Origin: Hypericum androsaemum
Lineage: Eukaryota; Streptophyta; Magnoliopsida; Malpighiales; Hypericaceae
DNA: 64,000 nucleotides
Assembly: GCA_963995505.1 (NCBI GenBank)
Contig: OZ023192.1
Coordinates: 6,865,001 to 6,929,000 of the forward strand
Reading direction: 5' to 3'
Under the pieces are notes generated by a model. That model was not told where the DNA came from and made no database searches. It worked only from the letters and a program-made list of their open reading frames with translations. Shown here one piece after another: positions 55,433 to 64,000 of this stretch. Every line of letters starts with the position of its first letter. Position 1 is the first letter of the stretch. The translations under genes were made by a program, and so were the position numbers.

Positions 55433-55441
55433 ATACTTTTT
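55433..55441. repeat. MITE target-site duplication ATACTTTTT, right copy
   Basis: Identical to 54608-54616. Confidence 0.95.
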
Positions 55442-56912
55442 TCCACCTTTAGTTTGCTTGTGTTTCATATCGCCGACGTTAGTATCAATTAACTCTAAAG
55501 GTGTTGTACTTCTTTCTACTAAATGGAAAGGTGCTTCAGCCATTTTTCCCTCAACACATACTTTACATTTGTCATTTAGGTTAAACTCCAGTTTATGCAA
55601 TAAATTTAAAGTTACCAACTTTCTTAGTGAGCTTAAATTTACGTGTCCTAATCTATCATACCATAAGTTAGAAAATTCAGCCAAGAAAAATTAATGACTT
55701 TATTCTGGCCCTCAAAGACACGTTGTACAGTTATTACATTAAACTTGAAGAGTCCCTCATCTAGGTAACCCTTTCTTACAAATGTACCAGCTTTGGTCAT
55801 TACAAACTTATCAGTCTCAAAAGCTAGCTTCAACCCGGCTTTGCTTAAGAGAGAGCCAAATAATAGATTCTTATGGATGTCTTGGAGATGCAGCACATAC
55901 TTGAGGGTCAGCTCTTTTCCCAAGGTCAGCTTCAAGACCACCTTACCTAATCTGACAACTTTGGAAGTTGCAAAGTTACCCATAAACAGCTTTCGTCCGG
56001 TGATCGGGACATAGATCGAGAACATCTCCTTTTTTGAGCAGATGTGGTGGGATGTCCCTGTGTTTATGAACTACTCTCTTGGGTTATCCACCAAATTGGC
56101 TTCAAAAACTATGGTAGATAGGTCTGACTCAGACAGGTCCTCAACCAGATTAGTTTTCTCATAATTGTCCTTCTTTGGTAGAAGAAAATCCTTTGCCATG
56201 TGATCGGACTTATCGCAATTGAATCAGTTGCCCTTGATCTTCTTGGCCTTTTTTGCTTTGGCTCTTACTTCTCTTACTTATTTTTGGACTTCTTCCTCTT
56301 CTTGCCAGTACCTCCTTCAACGAGGTGCATCGTGGCTTCAGAGTTGGTCTTGTTATTCTTGACTTCGGAGTTTCGGTTGTCTTCCTCAATCCTTAGTCTC
56401 ACAATCAAGTCTTAAAGGCCCATGTCCTTCCTCTTATGCTTGAGGTAGTTCTTAAAATACTTCTACAGAGATTGTGGCTTTTCAACTATTGCTGCCACTT
56501 GGAAAGACTCACTTAAGTGCATCCCTTTGGTGTGAATCTCATGCAAAATTAGTTGCAACTCTTGCACTTGATCTATGACCTTCTTGGAATCCAACATCTT
56601 GAAGTCGAGGAATCTCCCGACAATGTGTTTCTTCATTCCGGCATCTTCTGTCTTATACTTCTTCTCTAAAGAATCTCATAATTTTGTTACTATCTTGGTT
56701 ACTGTATAGACATTGTAGAGGGTGTCGTAAAATCCATTCAAGATGTAGTTACGACATAAAAAGTCGCTATGGTTCCATGCATCCAGGGCATTGATCTTCT
56801 ATTGATCGACCTCATTCTCTGCCACCTTCAGGGCCTCTTGCTCCAAGAATTGGACCAGGTTGAGCGTTGTTAGGTAGAACAATATATTCTATTACAACCT
56901 CTTGAATTCAGC
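55442..56912 (-). pseudogene. Copia gag, protease and integrase start, degenerate
   Basis: Read right to left: gag from about 56912 (EFKR, then [13 protein letters not shown] text), a knuckle region in which the second half is lost near 56220, protease neighbourhood [20 protein letters not shown] (from 56025), LTLKYVLHLQDIHKNLLFGS, the integrase zinc finger start LWYDRLGHVNLSSLRKLV near 55670 and KCKVCVEGKMAEAPFH. It ends at the MITE. Many stops. Confidence 0.8.
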
Positions 56913-56919
56913 GAACTAT

Positions 56920-57497
56920 CAGATACTCAAAACTTTCTTGAGAGAGAAGAAGAGAAGATAATAAGTTTTTCTAATGAATGCTTATGCAACTTTGCAAATG
57001 AGGGGGGATGCTTATTTACAGCCAATTGAGGGTTGGCAGCAGGCACTTCGGGGGGGCACGAGGCACTTCTGAGGAGATGCATCTTTTTGGCTAGCAGAAT
57101 GTATTCTGTTCGCGACTCTTTGAACGAAGTTGCTCGTGACCCTTTGGTCGGTATTTTGGAAAGTGCTCGCATTCTCTCATTGCTTCTAGTAATGGGTACT
57201 TGTACTCCTTCATGAGGTATCCCTTCGGCAGCCTATAGCTCTCCGAAATTGGGCAAAAAAATCTCAAGGCTCCTCGCGATAATGCGTATATGCGAAGTGT
57301 AATGTGCACCTCAAAGCTACCAATGTGCCATGTGCATGCGAGTCAATGCACCATGTGCATGCAAGTGCTCGTGGTCGTGCTCGTGCTCGTGTGCCATTTT
57401 CCAATGTGGGATTAGTTTTCCTCCAACCTGGTGCCTTCCCACTTTGGGCCTTCCTACCTTGGGCTTCCTTTGCATTGATTGTCATTTAATTCCAACA
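56920..57497 (-). repeat. 5' LTR of the old copia element, truncated
   Basis: Matches 51190-51754 (e.g. TTGGCTAGCAGAATG-ATTCTGTTCGCGAC) with many substitutions. Its inner end is deleted. Confidence 0.85.
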
Positions 57498-57502
57498 AGA
57501 AC
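57498..57502. repeat. Target-site duplication AGAAC, right copy
   Basis: Matches 51090-51094. Confidence 0.9.
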
Positions 57503-57965
57503 GATTCCATAATGCTTGGTATACATATTTTGCCTTCAGAAACTACTACCAAAGGTAATCTTCGGCTACTTTATCTCCTATTTTACGTGCCAAGGCTGAA
57601 GCAGCCTACAATGCAGCTACCCATAGTCCACCGCTACATGCACTTATGCCAATCATAGTCTATACATCATACGTTTGATCAGGGAATACTTCATGCTCAA
57701 TCATACTATTGGCATCCTTATCAAACTGCTCCATATATACCATTGCAACATACACCAAGGGCCAAACAGCTTGTGCGAACTTCTTGTCACAAGTGGCAAC
57801 CACGTCCCCATATACTTGGAGAACAAACTATGGGTTCAGTTCCTTCCATCAATCTGTATTATGAAGAATATATGCATTTACTTCGAACCACGGGTCAAAC
57901 ATTCCAATATCATGAGGAACTGCTCCAAGAACCTTCTGGAGACCCATTGTCCATCAGACTGACTT
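57503..57965 (-). pseudogene. Glucosylceramidase (GBA2 family) pseudogene, upstream exons
   Basis: The minus strand reads [20 protein letters not shown] (about 57935-57880), a stop where DTxxWKELNP is expected, [37 protein letters not shown], and CSGGLWVAALQAASALAR, then the YxxALWNRS region that the copia element cut. These are consecutive GBA2-family catalytic-domain motifs. At least three in-frame stops and a frameshift near 57945 make it a pseudogene. Together with 50193-51094 it covers only the C-terminal third of such an enzyme. The usual introns of this part are absent, or the stretch is one exon. Confidence 0.85.
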
Positions 57966-58708
57966 TGCAGCCTAGATGCATCTTGAAGCATCACAGCTGC
58001 TGCAAAGTCTCTTTGCTGCAAAGATGTGTATTTGAATGAGAAACATCTATCACTATTTATAGAAAATTTGCACCCACCCTTAATGCCTTTTCATCACCAA
58101 AAATTACCTCTAGTGGATATCAATGGTGGCTAATAGAATATATCAATCGCTAGTACCTTGGTCTAGTAACTTTCTAGAACTCCCTACTGGCAGTTGCCAA
58201 TCAACTAGAATTCTCCTGCGACCTATTTTGGCAGGTCATCCCATTACCCCCTATCGTTGTGGCCAAATGCAACATGTTTGAAAATATTCAACAAGACTGA
58301 TCCAGAATGGTCCTTTTCATTTGCCATTCTTGGTTTAATTTTGATTTACATGCATTTAGGAGTCCTTTGCATGAATTCTTCAAGGTAAAGGAATGATTTT
58401 ATGTATTCAATAAAGTTAGAAGTGTGGAGTCATGTAGTGTCATTATTAGACCATGTATGGATTCTTATAAATAGCTCCACCCTTGTAATATTGAGATTAT
58501 CTTGGAAAATCAATAAAGAGTTATCTTTGAGTCTATTGACTTGTGTTTATAATATGAATTTTTTCTAGTTATCCCTCTAAGTCTATAGGTGGATTCCTTT
58601 AGGTGGCGAGTGCTGAAAACACATTGGTGGATTTCTTTGAGTGTAGAGAGATTTTTTGACCTCGTTGATGGATTTCGTCGAGCAAGGTTCCGTAGAGAAA
58701 TTATTGTA
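57966..58708. other. Intergenic DNA
   Basis: No gene recognised. AT-rich; separates the glucosylceramidase remnant from the right duplicated block. Confidence 0.5.
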
Positions 58709-59399
58709 AAAAGTTTGTTATAGTTGTACCTGGAGATAAAGGTTCAGTTTTTAGATTGATAATAAGAAAGAGAAGAAGATGAAGAAGCTGGAACAATTTA
58801 TAGAATGGAGGGGGAAAACAGCTTCTTATTTTCTATTCTCACAAGTCTATTACATATATACATAAAAGACTGATCTAACATAATCATTTTGCCAAACTTG
58901 TGCTGATTTTCATCCACCATCAATAACCGCAATCTTGTGTAGGTCATGGGGAACAAAACAAGAAAAAGTTGATGCAAGAGAGCTTCACACCAATATATTC
59001 TCAATCCCCTTCAAGAACCAAGAGGAAAAATACAATGCAGTACAAGGTGTACCAGGGTCGATTGCACGCTCTCAGCTCATCATGCAGAAATGAAATCCTG
59101 GTTTTCATTTGTCAGAGGTTACTTTCAATGAATCTGTATTTTGAGTTCAAATCAGAGGTATTCCACCAAACTACACCTTTGAAGAAAAGCTATAGCCATC
59201 GCTGCACAATTAAATGACCTAGCCTACATTGCTGACTAGGGTGTAAAGAGCCTATTCTCTGAACAAAGGTGAATCCAGTTGCAAAGAGACAACATTTCGG
59301 ACAAATAAATCAAATTTGAAAGGGGAAACGATAGAGCAGCTGCAACAAAAAATTCACTAGGGAATATTAATCCCCATCTTTACTCCGTCTATCTCAACC

Positions 59400-60060
59400 A
59401 CAACCTGTCAAGTGGCATTGAAAAATCTTGCACCCAATACCCGGGAAATTTGCTGCTAATCCGTACTGGCCACGATGTTGAAATGTGCCTGAAACTATCC
59501 TCCCTTTTCTTCGCGATTGCGCCAGTACTAAGAAGTTGTGTAAGCAACTCGCCCCGGTGCAAGGCCAGCCTTTATTCTTTATCCTGAGCTTGTCCCCATG
59601 GCTGGAAGGCAACATTGGTATAACCACGGAGATATCCAAGGATGTTATTTGGAACTCGGTTTTTGGCACATGTTGTTGGTGGAGTTACCATTGGCTTAAT
59701 GATGTGGCGTTCGTGGGGACCCAGGGTGTGGGTGACCAAGCCACTGTTCGGGTTAGTATTGAGCAGCTGATCTCATGGTCACTTCCGAGGGAGGGTTTAT
59801 TTAATGTTGAATAATGGTGCGGCAGAAGGAAATTTGGGCTTGGCTGGAGGCGGGGTTGTGATTCGCGATGCCCGTGAAATATGTTGTATGGGGTTTGTGC
59901 CCAACACTAGCTTTTGTAATGCCCTAGCCTCAGAATTATGGACTATTTGGCAACGGTTAAGGGTGGCATGGAACCAAGGATACATGCAACTGGTCGCGGA
60001 AATGAATTCGTAAGTAGTGGCCAAACGTCTCACCGAAGGCATAACTAAAAAATATTTGCT
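59400..60060 (+). pseudogene. LINE 3' end: zf-RVT and RNase H, right copy
   Basis: MPETILPFLRDCASTKKLCK and KDVIWNSVFGTCCWW (59485-59690), then LPREGLFNVE, a stop, and GLAGGGVVIRDAREICCMGF with ASELWTIWQRLRVAWNQGY (59830-59990). This copy keeps the join between zinc finger and RNase H better than the left one; it still has stops at 59812 and 60012. Confidence 0.75.
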
Positions 60061-61649
60061 ATAGCTCCTCATGATTAACTATCGAAACCTTCCTCAAGCA
60101 TTAATGGCGCAGGGAGGTCACAACACTATTTTCTGGAGAGTAGGTCGAATGGCTCTGAAACTTGGCACTCAAGTTTCCTCTGGGTTGTCATGTACTAACT
60201 TTGCCTCCTATGGAGTGTATTTAGAATTTTTCTGGTTGAAATGTAATAATCAGCTTGGTTCAATAAGAGAGTGCTTAACACTTACCACTAGGCCATGCCC
60301 AAGCTCAAACAAGTCCAGCACCTTGTCTTCTAAAACAACCTCCCCTTTCCACGAGCCCATTGAGAGAAAAGCCCACGTCCAAAACCGAAAATGCAAATCC
60401 TGCCAAGCTATCAGAATATCTTCCCCCCAAAAGAACAAAAAATTCCAAGACCTTAGAGAACTTGAGAGGCACTAAGAGGGATTCTTTGTGGTAACAGAAA
60501 ATTCCAAGAAAGTGTCATTTTTCCAGAAAAAGATGGATTCTTGAGCGGTCCTAAGAGCCGTGCTCTCGCCGGAAAATAAACGTCGACGAGACACGTCCAA
60601 AAGGATGCAGACTAAGGAACCTTCGCGTCAAATTAATATTTGTTCTTTATGTGATCTCTACATGCATTTGAATGGTTTTACAGTGTGTCCACTAACCTGA
60701 CGAAAATCAAACTACAAAGAAAATTTGAAATTTTTTATAAAAAAATGAAACGAAGAAAATTTGAAAAATATTCATTTCTGAGACTTGATGTAATTATTAT
60801 TTTTAAAGTATTATTTGATCTCATTTAATGTTGCTATGAATTTATCAACTAAAATTTTTTCGATTACTTAAGAATATTAGAATAACAAATAGCAACAATT
60901 TCTTTGATTTTCTGGTGAAGACAAGCAAATGGAGGAGAAGAAAAAAATAGATAGACAAGCGAATTGAGGTGCATTACGGCATGGACTTTTCTCTCTTAAG
61001 TTTCAAGGAGTACAATAAGTCATAATTGACTAAATGATACAACGTATTTATATGAGAAGTTACATCAATTTTACCTATGAAAAGTCATCACTTTATATGA
61101 AAAGTTGCATAAATTCTCCTTTATGAAATGTCACCATTTTTTTCGTCCGGTCATTCCTTCCATTTTTCATAGTTATTCGCTTAATTTGTTAAAAATTAAT
61201 ATTGTTTTGATTATGAGATATCGTTGAAAACCAAAAAAAATCTCCAAGAAACATCAACATAGCAAACGGCGAACTAGTATATGGAGACTTCATCAGCTAG
61301 TACACGCTTGTTGGACCACCTCATTCCAATGTATTCTCTAGGAACTTTCTCGTAAATATGCTAGGCAGTTGAGTCAAGGTTTTCATTGGTTTCGTTTTTC
61401 TAGATTGGAGAAAGTTGCGGACAATATATTATTGAACGAAATTTAAAAGTATAAACTTTAGACAAGGTCTTTAGACAGTGAATGGTAATTCAAAATAGCT
61501 AGGGTCGTCGTCAGTCAAATATTAATTAAAGACGAGATGGAAACTGATATCGCTTTCAGGTTGCTCTCAAGCCCTCAAGTTGCAGAATCAAACAAATTGA
61601 GAAACAAGCGAAACCAAGACTTGGTCAACTGGTGAACTAGATTATATAC

Positions 61650-62232
61650 ATGCGGAATCTAATTAAATTATTGCTCCGAAGCAGATTTCTTGATGCTAAA
61701 GAGATGAAGAAGAGTGCTAGTAAAGCTCAATGGATGTTCTTCATGGTGATGCTGCAACTGACACCCTGGTCTGTTTCCTCGGAAGCAACCGCGATTGTGA
61801 AGAAAGATTGCGTTGACAAATGCGGGAACATAAGCGTTCCCTACCCATTTAGCATCAGCGACTCCGGCGACTCCACATGTTCCATGTTCCCCTTCTAATC
61901 GCTCACCTGCAATACCAGCTTCAGCCCTCCACAGTTGACCTTCGTGAACACGAGTGCTCCGGTGACCAACATATCGTTGTATGAAGGAACTGTCTACCGC
62001 GATGTCCGGATGGCTTATAAATGCTTCGATGCCACAGACGTTTCAGATTCGAGTTGGACGACATTCAATTGGGCCAGCCAGTTTCCTTATTTCACTTTGT
62101 CGGATAAGCGGAACAAGCTCACGGTGGTGGGGTGTAACACGTACGGGTATTACCAGTCGAACACCAAACCAATTGTCGGAGACGGATGCGTCTCATTCTG
62201 CAACGGGGCTCCCAATCAGACGGCTTGTTCAG
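61650..62232 (+). pseudogene. WAK copy C exon 1 with an internal stop
   Basis: The likely start is the ATG at 61704 (MKKSASKAQWMFFMVMLQL, signal peptide); the upstream ATG at 61650 adds 18 residues as in copy B. CVDKCGNISVPYPFSISDSG is the GUB_WAK signature. A TAA at 61896-61898 replaces a codon of the FFLLTCNTSF region; the same frame then continues PQLTFVNTSAPVTNISLYEG, WNWAS-type text and VGCNTYGYYQS, to TGTTCAG with a GT donor at 62233. The rest of the gene lies beyond the window, so it may be a pseudogene or, if the stop is an error, a functional gene. Confidence 0.85.
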
Positions 62233-64000
62233 GTTTCTATATTCTTTGCTGCTACTATTCATTACTAATATTTATCAAATAATACCAGGTCTACAAGCAA
62301 AATAGTCTTAATTTTTTAAAAATTGATTATCAAAAATTTTAGTTATGATGTTTTTCAAATAATTCACCAGTTTCTCCACTTGAATTCCGGTCACCTTTTT
62401 AGTTGATTTAAATATATTTTAAAAGATATCTCGCCGAAAAATTTGTTAGAATTTTGATTTTTTTATTGTAATTGTTGGTACACCTATGCTACTAGGACGA
62501 TCTAACCACGCAATGGCTATTTCATATCTGTTGTTTATTGAGCATGGTCTGAACAATTTGTTTTTTGTCGTATTGTTGCCGATATAATTATAAAAGATTA
62601 AATTTTTAGAAATTTAAGACCAAAATTTGGATAAATTTTGATTTTCTGGTAGACCATCACAAAATCTTCTATAATTAACAAAGAAAGTTTTTTAAAAAAC
62701 AATTCACTTCAGCACCCTCTAGTTTGGTCCATGTGCATTTATGATCCATGCATAAAACATATACCCATGATTTATTTGACCTGCACTTGGTAACTCGGTC
62801 AACAACACGGATATCTGTCCTAGAATGATGTCATTTTTTGAGTGACTTGCACGTCAACTCAACCTTTTCTTTTCCCCACAAGTGACAAGTTGTCTCGATG
62901 ATAAATTTTAAATCAATTACTTCATCTCTTTATGCCATTTTTTCCCACTTTTCTTCTCCCCCTCTTCCATGTCCAACATAGAGGGAACGAAATCCAAAAT
63001 TTATTTTATCCGATATTAAACGGGAGCCTCAAGTAAATACAATTTTTTACGGTTCTGAAACGAGGATCTTTTAAATAGAATAACGACCGCAACAGATGTT
63101 TGCTCAATCTGAAGGAAATTATGAAGAAGGTTTATATAACTATTATTAGTAGTAATTGTCCTCAGGTCCCTGACTTATGTCGTAATTAAGCCTAGGGTTC
63201 TTGCTATTTGAAATATTATTTTGCCATCTCTACTTTTTGTAAAAATATTGGTCTCGGGTTCTTCGCTAACTTCAACACCCATTTTTTATTTTTTTGTCAT
63301 ATGAAATGACTTTTATACCCTTACACAAAACAAAACAAAAAATTTTCATCTTTTAACCTTTAGTACACTCAAGAACATCCAGTTAGAACACTCAATTATA
63401 ACTGGGGCAGCCCACGAGCACGAACAGAGTGTCAATAAAAGATTGAAACTTCAAGTTCATACAACTTCAAAGTACAACAAACCGAGAAAAAGTGACTCCA
63501 GAATCGGAAGGAGGACAAACAAAATTTGATTTAGGGAAAGGTCGAAACTTAAACCTAATAAGACTAAAGAAACACAAACCCAGAACAAATAATCATCGAT
63601 TAAGGAGAAATGGATTTTCTTAGCGGTGATTAGATTTCCTCCTCGTTATCCTCCAAGCCCGACTGGACGCCCCCACCGTTCGAGTGTCCGTGACGCTGCC
63701 TCCATGCCCACCGCGACGCTGCCTCCTGGCCCGCTGCGATGCCCTACCGTCCGGTGAGTGGGTTTCGTCCTTGTTAACTTCTCAAGTTGTTGCCCTGCAG
63801 GACGACAGGCCCGCCGCGATGCCCTGTCGTCCTGTCCCTTAGTCCCCGTTGGTGAGGAGAACCCAGTTCGCAGGACCATCTCCAATCAGGACAGTTCTTT
63901 GGTGTTCTTCGTGTAAATTAATTAATATGGTGTTTTTTTTGTTTTTTCGGCTGGAATTAATTGAGTGAGAGAGTTATTGGGTATTCTCGCTGGAATAGAT
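62233..64000 (+). other. WAK copy C intron 1 or flank, no exon 2 seen
   Basis: 1.8 kb without the second extracellular exon. A stretch near 63160-63300 (GGTCCCTGACTTATG and on) and one near 62710-62850 read like MITE arms. A GC-richer island lies at 63640-63890. No coding assignment. Confidence 0.5.

Larger units (their letters stand above)
51095..57497 (-). mobile_element. Old Ty1/copia element, relative of the 37290 element
   Basis: 6,403 bp on the minus strand with target duplication AGAAC. The coding text parallels the 37290-43667 element throughout, but with many stops. The left LTR is 660 bp. The right LTR is truncated where the interior begins: a deletion joins LTR sequence (about 56920) to gag codons near EFKR, removing the LTR end, the primer site and the gag start. 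A Mutator-like MITE sits in its integrase region. It cannot replicate. Confidence 0.9.
58709..62260 (+). repeat. Duplicated block, right copy (upstream region plus WAK copy C exon 1)
   Basis: Parallel to 19822-23580. It has bases that the left copy lost (for example 58978-59018) and lacks others. Order of contents is the same: non-coding stretch, LINE 3' end, WAK promoter, WAK exon 1. Confidence 0.85.

Noticed and set aside
1..64000. CRISPR arrays, operons, prokaryotic defence systems, rRNA or tRNA genes
   Set aside because: Nothing of the kind was seen; the only regular arrays are the 22-bp minisatellite, the U3 repeats and the CCT tract.

Overview
This is plant nuclear DNA, most likely from a eudicot. 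It has AT-rich intergenic DNA, spliced wall-associated-kinase (WAK) exons with GT/AG borders, and nested Ty1/copia, Ty3/gypsy, L1-type LINE and Mutator-like insertions. I see no bacterial or organellar gene organisation. The species cannot be fixed from the sequence.

The host backbone is a decayed cluster of three receptor-like WAK genes, all on the + strand, plus one unrelated gene. WAK copy A (about 843-16110) is scrambled. A proximal-promoter-like piece lies at 843-965. The transmembrane exon (11555-11660) is split from its kinase part (15128-15626) by a LINE with a perfect 13-bp target duplication. The extracellular exon 1, with distal promoter, lies inverted at 15626-16110. WAK copy B (22951-44495) has recognisable exons: GUB_WAK domain, second extracellular exon, EGF-Ca exon, and transmembrane plus kinase exon. 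It carries a LINE in intron 1, a copia element in intron 3, a second copia element inside the kinase exon, a frameshift and a nonsense codon. WAK copy C begins at 61650 with an exon 1 that holds an internal stop, and it runs out of the window. Copies B and C share a duplicated block of about 3.6 kb (19822-23580 and 58709-62260) that includes the promoter and an old + strand LINE 3' end. Between B and C is a minus-strand pseudogene of non-lysosomal glucosylceramidase (GBA2 family; 50193-51094 and 57503-57965), cut by a third copia element.

Retroelements, left to right: an LTR-like end (1-705); a TIR element (1804-2433); a LINE RNase H scrap (2474-2694); a minus-strand gypsy-type element (3429 to about 11515) that holds a young Tnt1-like copia element (5921-10912, TSD CATCT); an internally deleted LINE (11661-15127); a LINE fragment (24485-26310); a minus-strand copia element (28999-36745, TSD ATTTG); a nearly intact copia element (37290-43667, TSD ATCTC); a gag-protease-only copia derivative (44916-47587); and an old minus-strand copia element (51095-57497, TSD AGAAC) that itself carries a Mutator-like MITE (54617-55432, 9-bp TSD).

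No host gene here appears intact. The most interesting signals are these: (i) the 37290 copia element lacks an obvious initiator-Met primer site, and the sequence after its 5' LTR is perfectly complementary over 15 nt to a segment inside its own LTR; (ii) the Tnt1-like element has almost identical LTRs although its protease, integrase and zinc knuckle are all damaged, which suggests mobilisation in trans; (iii) the inversion that broke WAK copy A; (iv) the MITE with long TIRs and a roughly 450-bp pyrimidine tract.
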